Made by a program: the position numbers and the translations under genes. This document shows, in pieces, positions 1 through 9,418 of a DNA stretch of 64,000 nucleotides (its first letter is position 1; the number at the start of each line of letters is the position of its first letter). Source of the DNA: Verrucomicrobiaceae bacterium (GTDB lineage: Bacteria > Verrucomicrobiota > Verrucomicrobiia > Verrucomicrobiales > Verrucomicrobiaceae); the NCBI GenBank assembly GCA_016795365.1, contig JAEUHN010000009.1, positions 62,001 through 126,000 of the forward strand. The letters are read 5' to 3'. The notes under the pieces were generated by a model that worked only from the letters and a program-made list of their open reading frames with translations, did not search any database and had not been told where the DNA came from.

Positions 1-217
1 CTTCGGATGGCAAAAACAAGCGTTTCATTTCCCCGGGCCGACGCCTTTCCGCTCGGCGACCTCCCGAATAACTCGGCTGTTTTCGAGGGCGAGTAGGAGG
101 ACGAGGACGACTGAAGCGCTCCCAGCGCCGGGACAAGTGCGAGATATTCGGGAGATCACCAAAGGGCACAGAGATTTCATTTCCCACGGAGCGAATCTTC
201 CTCACCTTCGCGCACCC

Positions 218-1018
218 ATGAACATGCGACCCAGCCGCCTCCTCCAAGAACTGCGCTCCGGTGCGAGCGCGCCCGTGCTCAAACTCAACCTGATGGACCC
301 GCGCGTGGTGGAGCTGGCGGGACTCGCCGGAGCCAGTGCGGTGTGGCTTTGCAACGAGCATGTGCCGAACGACTGGCTGAACCTGGAGCATCAGGTGCGC
401 GCGGCGAAGCTCCACCACATGGACACCATCATCCGCGTGGCGAAGGGCAGCTACAGCGACTACGTGAAGCCCTTCGAGATGGACGCGACCGGCATCATGG
501 TGCCGCATGTGGGCAGCGCCGCCGAGGCGCGCGAGATCGTGAAGATGTGCCGCTTCGGCCCCCTGGGCCGACGCCCGATCGACGGCGGCAACATGGACGG
601 CCTCTTCTGCCAGATCGGCACCGCTGACTACTGCGCGCAGTCGAATCGCGAGAAGTTCATCATTCTGCAAATCGAGAGCCCGGAAGCTCTCGAAAACGTG
701 GAGGAAATCGCAGCGGTCGAGGGCTTCGACATCCTGCTCTTTGGCCCCGGCGACTTCAGCCATCTCATCGGCAAGCCCGGCCAGGTGAACGACCCACAGG
801 TCGTTGCCGCTCGCAAGCGCGTGGCTGCTGCCGCCGTGAAGCACGGCAAGTTCGCCATGATGCCTGCGATGCTCGACACGCGTGCGAATCTGGAAGCCGA
901 AGGCTGGCGAGCGTTTACCGTCGCCGCCGACGTGATCACCCTCGGCTTCGGTTTCAAAGAGAAGGTGGAAGCTTTCACCAAGGCCGAGACCAGTGTGAGC
1001 AAGCGGCTCTACGAGTAA
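218..1018 (+). CDS. HpcH/HpaI-family aldolase
   Basis: A 266-residue class II aldolase of the HpcH/HpaI family, which cleaves or condenses 2-keto-3-deoxy acids with pyruvate using a divalent metal. Seen in the protein: an early IIRV stretch, a central VPHVGSAAEAREIV segment, an ILQIESPEALENVEEI strand with the metal-binding Glu, and a following GPGDFS motif with the metal-binding Asp. These match the TIM-barrel order of the family. The ATG at 218 is preferred over one at 137, because the 27 extra residues have no family character and family members begin close to this point. The gene converges on ndk, with a palindromic repeat between them. The exact substrate cannot be read from sequence. 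Confidence 0.85.
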   Translation: MNMRPSRLLQELRSGASAPVLKLNLMDPRVVELAGLAGASAVWLCNEHVPNDWLNLEHQVRAAKLHHMDTIIRVAKGSYSDYVKPFEMDATGIMVPHVGSAAEAREIVKMCRFGPLGRRPIDGGNMDGLFCQIGTADYCAQSNREKFIILQIESPEALENVEEIAAVEGFDILLFGPGDFSHLIGKPGQVNDPQVVAARKRVAAAAVKHGKFAMMPAMLDTRANLEAEGWRAFTVAADVITLGFGFKEKVEAFTKAETSVSKRLYE

Positions 1019-1034
1019 GCGATGGCGCTGTTCT

Positions 1035-1232
1035 AGTCCTGAAAGGACGAGACATCAAAGCCCAGGGTGAGCGAGGCACGAGCGCAACCCTGGGTTTGCA
1101 GCACGAAATGTTTGGAGCGCTGAAAGCGCGAGACAGCCTTGGCGAGTGTGTCCCGCCCTTTCAGGGCGCAATGCCAAAAACACAAAACCCAGGGTTTTGC
1201 CCTGGGCTTTGTTATCTCGTCCTTTCAGGACT
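1035..1232. repeat. Nested palindromic repeat cluster between convergent genes
   Basis: Outer arms of 18 bases at 1035-1052 and 1215-1232 are exact reverse complements. Inside them, 1057-1067 pairs with 1200-1210 and 1087-1097 pairs with 1185-1195, both built on CCCAGGG. The core holds two further, diverged copies of a small CTGAAAG hairpin, near 1115-1134 and 1149-1170. The whole could fold into one long stem or several short ones. It fills almost the entire gap between the aldolase and ndk, which converge here, so it may act as a two-way terminator. It looks like a REP-type intergenic repeat, which is an inference. Confidence 0.75.
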
Positions 1233-1248
1233 TAAAACTTCGTTCTGT

Positions 1249-1674
1249 CTAGAGGTCGAACACTTCGCCGTCCTTGAAGAAGCGCTTCAGCTCAACCACA
1301 GCGGCTTCAGGAGAATCGGAAGCGTGGCAGATGTTGGTCATCTTGTCCTCGCCGTAGTCGCCGCGGATGGTGCCCTTCGGCGCGGCTTTCGAGTCAGTGG
1401 GGCCGAGCAGATCACGCACCTTGGCGATCACGTTGTCACCCGCGAGGGCGAGGGCGATCACGGGTTTGCTCTTCATGAAGTCGGCCACGGAGGGGAAGAA
1501 TGGCTTGTCGGCGATGTGCGAGTAGTGATCCTTCAGCAGTTCATCCGTGAGCTGGATCATCTTGATGCCTCGAATGCGGAAGCCCTGGGCCAGCAGGCGA
1601 TGCAGGACCTCACCGGAGAGATTCTTGGCGATGCAGTCGGGCTTGAGCAGGAGGAGGGATGTTTCGTCGGCCAT
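1249..1674 (-). CDS. ndk: Nucleoside diphosphate kinase
   Basis: A 141-residue enzyme that moves the gamma phosphate from ATP to other nucleoside diphosphates through a phosphohistidine. The KPD motif lies at residues 11-13 and the active-site histidine is His117 in NICHASDS, preceded by the IRGDYG loop typical of the family. Length is normal for bacterial Ndk. The ATG at 1674 was chosen because it gives the usual short N-terminus; an upstream ATG would add 27 residues of no family character. It lies 84 bases downstream of a lipoprotein gene on the same strand. Confidence 0.96.
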   Translation of the reverse strand: MADETSLLLLKPDCIAKNLSGEVLHRLLAQGFRIRGIKMIQLTDELLKDHYSHIADKPFFPSVADFMKSKPVIALALAGDNVIAKVRDLLGPTDSKAAPKGTIRGDYGEDKMTNICHASDSPEAAVVELKRFFKDGEVFDL

Positions 1675-1758
1675 AGGTTTTTGGGGTTGGAAAGGGGCCG
1701 CGACAGTGCCGCCTCGTCCTTGATCCGTCAAGGGCAGCATCGCTTCGATGCGCACGCC

Positions 1759-2559
1759 TCACAGGCGTCGCTTGTAGCCATCGCAGCGACTGCTCCACCC
1801 AGCCAGCCAGCGTGATTCCTTGCGCTCGGGCGGTGAGTTCTTCACGCGATTGGCGAGCACTCGCTTGGCGCTTTCGGCAAAGCCAGCCGTGGTGGGCGAG
1901 GTCATGCCGCCGAGCACCTGGGCGAGTCCCCAGCCCTGACCGTTGTAGCGTTCCTTCGGGCTCACGCCATCGCCTTTGAAGTTGATGTAATCGATCATGG
2001 CGAACATGCCTTCCGGCGATTGCGCGAGCGCGGCATGACTCTGGGCCACGTTGCGTCCGCCTGCAGCGATGAGCTTAGGCAAGGCAGCATTCAGGCGTGC
2101 CATGATGAACTCGGTTTGCTCGCGCACGGTCGCCGTGAGCAACGCGCGGAGTTCCTTCTGGCGGGATGACTGCGCATCGGCCACGAAGGCTCGACGACTG
2201 GTCCAAGGACAATCGGGTGTCTGCAGCAGCCAGCCAGGCACGGCGGCTCCACGTTGCTGCAAGTAGCGAACCAGCGGCGGGAAACTCTCCTCGAAGGGAC
2301 CTTCGTAGTTTTTGGGATACCAGATGAAGTGGCCGATCCCAAGAGAGGCAAACTCTTCGCCCTCGTTCCAGCTCGTGAGCCCGGCCACCGTGCCCGCGCA
2401 TTCGTTCTGCCAGATACGCTGGCCAATGCGCTGGATCTGTGCCGGTGAAAGGCTGGTCGCCGGAGCGCTGACTGGCGACGCGGCAGTGATGCAGCCTGTA
2501 AGGACGGTGGCGAGTGCGGCGATAGCCGTTCTCCCACTAGAAAAGAAATGAAGTGTCAT
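1759..2559 (-). CDS. Putative lipoprotein of unknown function
   Basis: A 266-residue protein with an N-terminal hydrophobic segment ending in the lipobox-like LTGC, so it is probably a lipoprotein. The mature part begins with a helical QRIGQRIWQNECAG stretch followed by LTSWNEGEEFASLGIGHFIWYP. The conserved-looking Glu and the GIGH..W pattern recall lysozyme-like folds, but that is only an impression. Later conserved-looking stretches include MIDYINFKGDG and GQGWGLAQVLGGM. The ATG at 2559 puts the signal sequence at the start. It sits upstream of ndk with no evident functional link. The function is not recognised with confidence. Confidence 0.7.
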   Translation of the reverse strand: MTLHFFSSGRTAIAALATVLTGCITAASPVSAPATSLSPAQIQRIGQRIWQNECAGTVAGLTSWNEGEEFASLGIGHFIWYPKNYEGPFEESFPPLVRYLQQRGAAVPGWLLQTPDCPWTSRRAFVADAQSSRQKELRALLTATVREQTEFIMARLNAALPKLIAAGGRNVAQSHAALAQSPEGMFAMIDYINFKGDGVSPKERYNGQGWGLAQVLGGMTSPTTAGFAESAKRVLANRVKNSPPERKESRWLAGWSSRCDGYKRRL

Positions 2560-2704
2560 AGGCCTTGATGGAAGTCGTTCACAGTGAGTGCGGCAGTTGC
2601 TAACATTCGCAATCATCTCACTGGGCGACTGAACAAACCTTCATAAAGTTTGATTCAATGTCCTTCCAGCCGTATTTTCAAGGCCGCGCTTCCCTCCTTG
2701 GCAC

Positions 2705-5700
2705 ATGCCTTATCTGGCCTTCAACCTCAATGACGGTAATGAGTTCGTCTTCGATCTCCTCGACGAGCGACTTTCCATAGGTCGAGATTCGAAGAACGAT
2801 ATCGTCATCGACAACAGCTTCATTTCCGGGTTTCACGCCGAGTTTTTGAAGCAGGCGGATGGGGCCTACGAGGTGGTCGATTTGAAGTCGTCCAACGGCA
2901 CCTTCCTCAACGGCAAGCGCATCGAGCGCTCGCGGCTCAAGGGGGGGGACCGTGTGCAGTTCGGCCAGCTCGAAGCCCGCTTCCGTGAGCGCGCCCCGAA
3001 AGGCCTCGCACCAGCCGACACTGCCAAAGCGGCGACCTCCACAGCTGCGGCCGCAGGCAAAGGCATGCCCGCACGTCCTGATGGTCGCCGAGGCGACACC
3101 GAAAGCGTGCCCACTGTCTCGCCCAAGGTGCCCGCACCTCCGGCCCACATCACCAAGCCCGTGGCCCCGGCCGAGGGTCCCGCCGAGAAGACGAGCGACA
3201 TCACCCTGCCCTCGCGAATGCTGCCCACTCCGGCCGCACCAATGCCGCCACCGACGGCGAAGATGACGCCCGCACCGGTCACGCCCGCGCGCGACGAGGC
3301 CCCCGCACTCAGGCAGGAACTCGAAAAGCTTCGCGATCAGATCGCTGCCGAAACAAGACGCCGCGATGAACTCGTCGCCATCTCGAGCCAGCTCGAGGCA
3401 CGGAAGAAAGACCTCGCCGCGGCCGAAGCGGAACTGGAGGCGAAACGCAAGCAAGCCGAGACCTTCGTCAAGACCCAGGCCGATCTCAGCATCGTGCAGG
3501 CCGACCTTGCCAAGGCCCGGGCTGAACTCGCCGCCGCAGAACAGCAGAGCAAGGATCAGAAAGCAGCAGCCGCTCAGCTCGCGACGCTGAAAAAGGAAAT
3601 CGACGCCACGCAGGTGCGCCTGGGCGGCCTTCAGCGTGATGCGGACGAGAAGTCATCGCTGCTCAAAAAGCACAGCACTGAGGAAAAGCAGGCCGCAGAC
3701 AAGCTCGCCCTGTTGCGCGATCAGATTGCCACGACAGAGGGCAAGCTGAACGAGGTCTCGAAGCAACGTTCCGAGGCAGCCTCGGCTCTGGCCCAGAAGC
3801 AGCAAGCCGAACAACAGTCTGCATCCGAAAAACTCGCTCGCGTCCTGGCCGAGGTGGCCGCTGCGGAAGCTAGACTCGCCAGCGCCCATGATCAGGCCAA
3901 GACACTGACCTCCGGCAATGCCCAGCTCTCCGGGCTTCAGAAGGAAATCGAGAGCGCTCAGGCCCGGCTGGCTTCCGTCCAGAAGGACTCCGAAACCCAG
4001 GCCGCTGCGCTTGCGAAGCAGTTAGCCGAGAAGCAGGCCGAGATCGCCAGCACGGAGACTGCGCTCGTTGCTGCCCGACAACTGCTGGAAACCACGCGCG
4101 ACAAGGCAGCAAAGGGTGCCAATGAGCAGCTGGCTTCCATTCAGAGAGAAATCTCAGCCGCCGAGAAACGGATGGCGCAGCTCAAGAAGGACAGCGACGT
4201 CAAGACGCAGGCCCTGGAGCACCAGACTAGCGCCGAGAAATCAGCGACCGAAAAGCTGGCGAAGGTTCAGAAGGAACTCACCGCTGTCGAAGCCTCGCTC
4301 GCCACCACTCGTCAGCAGCTGGAAGCTGACCGAGAAAAAGCAGCCAAGATGGCGAGCGAGCAGCTCGCCGCGCTCAACAAGGACATTGCCACGGCTGAGC
4401 AGAGGCTCGCCGCCGTGCAGAAGGATCACGAGGCGAAGTCCGCAGCCCTGGCACAACAAGCCACCACCGAGCAACAGACGGCAGACAAGCTCACGAAGCT
4501 CCAGTCCGAAGTAGTAGCTGCCGAGTCGGCATTGACGGCTGCCCGCAAGCAACTTGAGGCGGATCGTGAAAAGGCCGCCAAAGCCGCCGCCGAACAACAA
4601 GCCGCAATCAACCAGGAGATCGCCGCCGCCGAGCAGAGGCTCGCCTCCTTGCAGAAGGATGGTGAGGCAAAGGCCGCAGCGCTCCAGCAGCAAACGACGG
4701 CCGAGAAAGCCACCGGTGAGAAGCTGGCCAAGCTTCAAAAGGAAGTGGCGAGCACTGAGTCTGCTCTTGCCAAAGCCATCGAGACACAAGCCGCCGTCGA
4801 AAAGGAGGCAGCGGACAAACTTGCCAAGCTGGAACAAAATCTCGCGACCACCGAGACCACGCTCAAGGCGACGCGCAAACAACTCGAAGCCGAAAAGGCC
4901 GAGACGGCGCGCATCGCAGGTGCCAAGGCGGGTGCCGTCGAGACCAGCGCGGCCATCGCCGCACTGGTGGAGCAACGTGTGGCCCTGGATGCGGAGCTTG
5001 CCGGTCTGCGCGATCAGATTGAGGCCAGTCAGGAGCGTTTGTTGGATCTCAACAAGCAGGGTGCGAAGTCGATCGCCTCGTCCAAAGCGGCGACCGAGGC
5101 CGAAACTTCACGATTGCAATCCTTGCAGGCCGAGGCGGCCAGTGTCGAAGCTTCGCTCGCAGCGAAGCGGGCGGAGTTCGAGCAGGTGTCCAATGAGCAC
5201 GCCCGGCAGCTGTCGGATCTCGGTGAGCGGGTGCAGTCGCTTCAGCAGCACGAGTCCACCTTGGGCGAGAAGCTCCTGGCACTGGCTGGTGGCGCGGGTG
5301 CCTTTGCCAGCGTGACTCATGCGATCCAGGCACTCGACGATCATCACTCGACGATCAGCGCCCAGAAGGATGAACTGGCTGCGGCCATTCAAGCGCTACG
5401 TGCCGAGCAAGCCGCCGTCAATGAGCAGCTCGCTGGTGATCGCGAGGCAGGTGCGGCACAGCGTTCCCTGGTGCGGACCTTGACGCGTCAACGCGAGGAG
5501 GCGGAAGTGCTCGCGAAGCAGGCCGAGGCTCGTCATGAGCAAGCGCGCGAGTCGCTCGCGGCGACGCAAAAGGAACTCGCTGACGCCCAGGCTGCGGTGA
5601 AGGCGGAGCAGGCAACGCTGGATCGCCTGAGCGATCAGACCATCGCTGCTCGCACGGAGTTGCAGACGGTCTCGGATGATCTCACCCAGGCAACGGCGAA

Positions 5701-7870
5701 ACTCAAAGCCACGCAGGCCGAGCTGGCGACGGCGCAGTCACAGTTGAGCGCCGTGGTGACGCAGAACTCGGAGAAGCACATCGAGCTGGCTGATCTTGAA
5801 GCCCAGCTCGCGCAGCGCGCCGAGGAACACGATCAACTCGCGGCCAAACACAGCGCTCTCGATGCCGCCTTGTTCGCGCTCACGGCTCAGCACGCGGATC
5901 ATTCAAATCGTTTGGCGCAAACGCAGGCTGCGTTCGCTGCCGCCGAACAATCGCTGGCCACCAAGCACGCCGAGGTGGCTGCTGCCGAGAAAACCCATGC
6001 TGGACTTCAACAGCAGAATCAGGTGCTCGACACCCGCCTTGCCGAGCTTGCGGACACGGAGCAAAAGCTGGCTGCGGTCAAAGCTTCGCTCGATCAGGCG
6101 AACAAGGAACTGGTGGCACAACGCACGATCTTCCAGAAACTGCAAGCCGAGTCCTCGACGGCACAGCAATCGCTCACGATGACATCGGGCGATCTCGAGA
6201 CAGCGAAGTCTCTGCTCGCCCGCACCATTGAGCAGCAGAAGCAAGTGGAGGTGGCTCTTCAGCAAGCCGACGCCGCTCGCAGAGAGGCAGATCATGCGAC
6301 CGCTGCTCTCCGCGCGGAGTCGGCCAGCCTGGAGAGGCTGATGCAGGACAAGCGGGCGGCGTTCGATGTCGAAGCGGCTGCCAAGCAAAAAGAACTCGAA
6401 GGCACGGAGGCACGTCTCGCCACGTCTGCCGAGAGACTGGCGGCCGCCGAAAAACGTCTGGCCGAGTTGGCCGATCTCGAGGCCCGTGTGGCAAATGCCA
6501 CGAAGGCGCTCGCCGATGCGGAAAAGCTACGTTTGCTCGAAGAGAAGACCTTGGCCGATCTGGCCAAGCAGCAGGACAAAGCGCGCAAAGAACTGACGGC
6601 GCTCGATGCGGAAGCTGCATCCACACGCGCCGCCGCAGACGACCATGCTCGCCGTGCGCAGGCTGAGGAGACTCGTGCCGTCGATGCCGAGAGGAGGCTG
6701 AAGGCTGCCGAACTGGCCCTCGCATCGGCGGAAGCGAAGTCGGCGGAAGCCCACGCTGCGCTCCAGGCCACGCTCGTTGAGCAGGATCGCGTGAAGGCTG
6801 GCATCCCGCAGTTGTCCGCCGAAGTGGCCACGCTCACGGCAGCCATCGCGAGCCTCGTTGCTCAGCGCGATGATCACTCCCGCCAGCTGCAGCAGATGGC
6901 AGCCAGCGCAGACCACGAGGTTAAAACGAAGGCTCAGCAGGTCACCGTCTTGCAGACCGAAGAAACGCGCCTCACTCAATCACTGGCGGCGAAGAAAGAG
7001 CAGGTCCGCGCGCTGGATGTGGATCTCAACGCCAAGCTGGACAAGCTCCAATCCGCCGAGCGAACGCTGCAGGAGATGGTGGGCACCAAGGCTTTGTCTT
7101 TGGCCGAAGCCGTGCGCGAACTGGAGAATCGCCAGCGCGACGCCACTCGAACGTTGCGCGAAGCAGGCCAGCAGGAGCTAGCCCTTCAGGCGAAGATCAG
7201 CTCGTTGCAGGAGGCCGTGAGCCGCGAGACGCAACGCGTGGAAAAGCTCAAACGCGATGGCACCTACGCCGAGGAGAAGACCAAGATGGCGCTGGCGGAT
7301 GTGGAAGGCCGCATCGCGGAATTCAATCGCATGGAGCAGGAGGCGATCGCCCGGGCGGAGACGGCTCGCCGCGAGATCGCTCGTCTGGAGCCGCGCCATC
7401 AAGAACTCACGGCCATCGACACCCAGGTGCGCCAGCTTCAAGAGATCGACCGCCGTCTGCGCGGTCAGCTGGAGGAACTCGAAGAGAAGCACGAATCCCT
7501 GCGCCGCGGCCTCGCCAGCGACGAGGCGACGGTGATGATGTTCGCCACCGATCTCATCAAGCGCATCGACTTGATCGACATGCTGATCCAACGCTACGCG
7601 GGACAAAATGGCGGTGTGGACCAGCAACTCCGCACGCTGCGTGCCGCTTTCGAAGACATCCTGCACCAGCACAGCGTGGTCGAATTTGATGTGCCCCCGA
7701 ACACGGAGATCGACATCGCTCTGCGCCAGCGCATCGCGGTGATCGAGAGCGAGCCCGGCGAATCCAAGGCCCGCGTGGTAGCGAGTTTCCGACCTGGCTT
7801 TGTTTATGCGCCAGCGGAAGGACGCGAAGTTGTTTTGAGGAAGGTTGAAGTAAAAACCTCCAGTCGCTAG
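2705..7870 (+). CDS. FHA-domain giant coiled-coil protein with GrpE-like C-terminus
   Basis: A 1721-residue protein in three parts. Residues 1-95 form an FHA phosphothreonine-binding domain, with SIGRD at 24-28, a conserved His at 44 and SSNGTFLNG at 62-70. Residues 96-200 are a Pro/Ala-rich linker. From about 200 to 1590 the protein is almost unbroken Ala/Glu/Lys/Gln coiled coil, including tandem 78-residue repeats. The last ~120 residues (about 1600-1715) look like GrpE, the DnaK nucleotide-exchange factor: a helix with DLIKRIDLIDML, a second helix with LRAAFEDILHQHSV, then a beta region ending in VVLRKVEVK, as in GrpE. No membrane segment is seen. An Hsp70 gene follows 39 bases downstream, which supports a co-chaperone role. 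The FHA call is firm; the GrpE likeness is by eye. Confidence 0.85.
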   Translation: MPYLAFNLNDGNEFVFDLLDERLSIGRDSKNDIVIDNSFISGFHAEFLKQADGAYEVVDLKSSNGTFLNGKRIERSRLKGGDRVQFGQLEARFRERAPKGLAPADTAKAATSTAAAAGKGMPARPDGRRGDTESVPTVSPKVPAPPAHITKPVAPAEGPAEKTSDITLPSRMLPTPAAPMPPPTAKMTPAPVTPARDEAPALRQELEKLRDQIAAETRRRDELVAISSQLEARKKDLAAAEAELEAKRKQAETFVKTQADLSIVQADLAKARAELAAAEQQSKDQKAAAAQLATLKKEIDATQVRLGGLQRDADEKSSLLKKHSTEEKQAADKLALLRDQIATTEGKLNEVSKQRSEAASALAQKQQAEQQSASEKLARVLAEVAAAEARLASAHDQAKTLTSGNAQLSGLQKEIESAQARLASVQKDSETQAAALAKQLAEKQAEIASTETALVAARQLLETTRDKAAKGANEQLASIQREISAAEKRMAQLKKDSDVKTQALEHQTSAEKSATEKLAKVQKELTAVEASLATTRQQLEADREKAAKMASEQLAALNKDIATAEQRLAAVQKDHEAKSAALAQQATTEQQTADKLTKLQSEVVAAESALTAARKQLEADREKAAKAAAEQQAAINQEIAAAEQRLASLQKDGEAKAAALQQQTTAEKATGEKLAKLQKEVASTESALAKAIETQAAVEKEAADKLAKLEQNLATTETTLKATRKQLEAEKAETARIAGAKAGAVETSAAIAALVEQRVALDAELAGLRDQIEASQERLLDLNKQGAKSIASSKAATEAETSRLQSLQAEAASVEASLAAKRAEFEQVSNEHARQLSDLGERVQSLQQHESTLGEKLLALAGGAGAFASVTHAIQALDDHHSTISAQKDELAAAIQALRAEQAAVNEQLAGDREAGAAQRSLVRTLTRQREEAEVLAKQAEARHEQARESLAATQKELADAQAAVKAEQATLDRLSDQTIAARTELQTVSDDLTQATAKLKATQAELATAQSQLSAVVTQNSEKHIELADLEAQLAQRAEEHDQLAAKHSALDAALFALTAQHADHSNRLAQTQAAFAAAEQSLATKHAEVAAAEKTHAGLQQQNQVLDTRLAELADTEQKLAAVKASLDQANKELVAQRTIFQKLQAESSTAQQSLTMTSGDLETAKSLLARTIEQQKQVEVALQQADAARREADHATAALRAESASLERLMQDKRAAFDVEAAAKQKELEGTEARLATSAERLAAAEKRLAELADLEARVANATKALADAEKLRLLEEKTLADLAKQQDKARKELTALDAEAASTRAAADDHARRAQAEETRAVDAERRLKAAELALASAEAKSAEAHAALQATLVEQDRVKAGIPQLSAEVATLTAAIASLVAQRDDHSRQLQQMAASADHEVKTKAQQVTVLQTEETRLTQSLAAKKEQVRALDVDLNAKLDKLQSAERTLQEMVGTKALSLAEAVRELENRQRDATRTLREAGQQELALQAKISSLQEAVSRETQRVEKLKRDGTYAEEKTKMALADVEGRIAEFNRMEQEAIARAETARREIARLEPRHQELTAIDTQVRQLQEIDRRLRGQLEELEEKHESLRRGLASDEATVMMFATDLIKRIDLIDMLIQRYAGQNGGVDQQLRTLRAAFEDILHQHSVVEFDVPPNTEIDIALRQRIAVIESEPGESKARVVASFRPGFVYAPAEGREVVLRKVEVKTSSR
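4118..4819 (+). repeat. Tandem 78-codon repeats inside the coiled-coil gene
   Basis: Three successive units start at 4118, 4352 and 4586, exactly 234 bases apart. Each encodes a pattern of EQ-x(6)-I-x(3)-EQRL-x(3)-QKD followed by AAL-x-QQ-T-x-E and then RKQLEADREKAAK; the third is diverged at its end. A partial, older unit lies just upstream. The spacing keeps the coiled-coil heptad in register and points to growth of the rod by internal duplication. Confidence 0.75.
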
Positions 7871-7909
7871 ATTTTCTGCTAACATCCCTCCACTCCCTCC
7901 CTTTTCCTT

Positions 7910-9397
7910 ATGGCTGAATTTGTTGGCATCGATCTTGGCACCACGCTCTCCGGGCTGGCCTATCTCAAAGCAGACGGCAACCCTGAGATCGTCCCGAATG
8001 CAGATGGTGAGCGCCTCACGCCTTCCGTGGTTTATTTTGATTCCCATGAAGATGTGAAACTCGTAGGCACCGCTGCCCGCGACGGCGGTGATCCTGATCG
8101 CACCATCTTCCAGGTGAAGCGCTACATGGATGATCCTGAGCACGTCATCAAAATCGATGGCAAGGACTGGACGCCCTCCGAGATCTCCGCGCTCATCCTT
8201 TCGAAGCTCAAGCGTGATTGCTCCAAGATCGTGGGCGACATCAACGAGGTGGTGATCACCGTGCCGGCGAACTTCAATGAACTCGCCCGCAAGAGCACCA
8301 TCGCCGCAGCTGAGATGGCCGGGCTCAAGGTGCGACGCCTGGTGAACGAGCCGACCGCAGCGGCGGTTTACTACGCCCACAGCCAGGGCGTGCAGGGCCG
8401 CGTGCTGGTCTTTGACCTCGGCGGCGGAACGCTGGATACCACCATCCTCGAGGTGGTGGGTGACAACATTCGCATCCTCACCTCTGAAGGCGCGCGCCAC
8501 CTCGGCGGTGGCAATTTCGACGAGATTCTGCTCGAGGCCTACGATGAGCAGTATCGCAAGCAGGTGAACGCCGCGCTTTACAATGACGAACGTCAGCGCC
8601 GTCGCTCGCTACAGGCTGCTGAGGATGCGAAGAAGATGCTTTCGAAGCTGCAGCGCGTGTCCGATACCATCGGGAACGACACCTCCGGCCTCGCCCGCAT
8701 CGACCTCACTCGCGAGTCCTTCGAGAAGCTGATCCGCAACATGATCACCCGTGCGCTGATGCTGGTGGAGCAGGCGCTCGATTCCGCCAAGCTGAAGCCG
8801 AGCGACATCGATCACGTCGTGCTCGTGGGTGGATCATCCCGTATTCCCAAGGTGAAGCAGATGCTCGAGAAGCACTTCGGCAAGGCTCCCAAATCCTGCG
8901 GCAATGTGGACGAATGCGTAGCCCTCGGTGCCGCTTTGTTCGCCAAGAAATCTGCCCGCATCCAGGAGGTGTGCAATCAGAGCTACGGCACGCTGGCCAT
9001 GATCTACAATGCGGCCACCGGTGAGGAGAAGGTGCAGAACTCGATCGTGATCCCCAAGAACTCCTCCATCCCGTGCAGCCGCACGCAGATGTATGTGACC
9101 AGCGAGGACAACGAGCGCGTGATCGAAGTGGATATCACCCAGGGTGAGGACGACGATCCGAAGTATGTCGATGTCATCGGTCGCATCACGTTGGAAGTGC
9201 CTCCGAATCGCCCGAAAGGTTGCGAGGTTGCCGTGACCTTCAGCTACGACGAGAACCAGCGCGTGCGCGCACTCGTTGTGGACAAACAATCTGGACGCAG
9301 CCGTGAAGTGGCCGTGTCTTACAAAGGTGCGGGTGTGCTCTCCGACGAAGAGCTGAAACGCCGCAGCAGTTTCCTGCGCCAGATGCGCATCGAGTAA
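7910..9397 (+). CDS. Lidless Hsp70/DnaK-like chaperone
   Basis: A 495-residue Hsp70 relative. The ATPase domain is complete: GIDLGTTLSGLAY near the start (phosphate 1), DLGGGTLDTTILEV (phosphate 2) and VLVGGSSRIPKV (adenosine). A short beta substrate-binding domain follows from about residue 380 to 480. The helical lid and C-terminal tail of DnaK (usually about 610-640 residues in total) are missing. The phosphate-1 motif has Leu where DnaK usually has Asn. The gene lies 39 bases after the FHA/GrpE-like gene and 21 bases before a small helical protein, so the three are very likely one operon. Clients are unknown; a partner inside an FHA-scaffolded complex is inferred. Confidence 0.9.
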   Translation: MAEFVGIDLGTTLSGLAYLKADGNPEIVPNADGERLTPSVVYFDSHEDVKLVGTAARDGGDPDRTIFQVKRYMDDPEHVIKIDGKDWTPSEISALILSKLKRDCSKIVGDINEVVITVPANFNELARKSTIAAAEMAGLKVRRLVNEPTAAAVYYAHSQGVQGRVLVFDLGGGTLDTTILEVVGDNIRILTSEGARHLGGGNFDEILLEAYDEQYRKQVNAALYNDERQRRRSLQAAEDAKKMLSKLQRVSDTIGNDTSGLARIDLTRESFEKLIRNMITRALMLVEQALDSAKLKPSDIDHVVLVGGSSRIPKVKQMLEKHFGKAPKSCGNVDECVALGAALFAKKSARIQEVCNQSYGTLAMIYNAATGEEKVQNSIVIPKNSSIPCSRTQMYVTSEDNERVIEVDITQGEDDDPKYVDVIGRITLEVPPNRPKGCEVAVTFSYDENQRVRALVVDKQSGRSREVAVSYKGAGVLSDEELKRRSSFLRQMRIE

Positions 9398-9418
9398 CCT
9401 CCCACCCTCACGATCCCC

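Noticed and set aside
1-217. Possible end of a gene at the window start
   Set aside because: No frame shows a recognisable domain before the aldolase ATG at 218, and stops occur in the likely frames.
7178-8500. 440-codon minus-strand frame across the coiled-coil and Hsp70 genes
   Set aside because: It spans two well-supported genes on the other strand and has no motif of its own.
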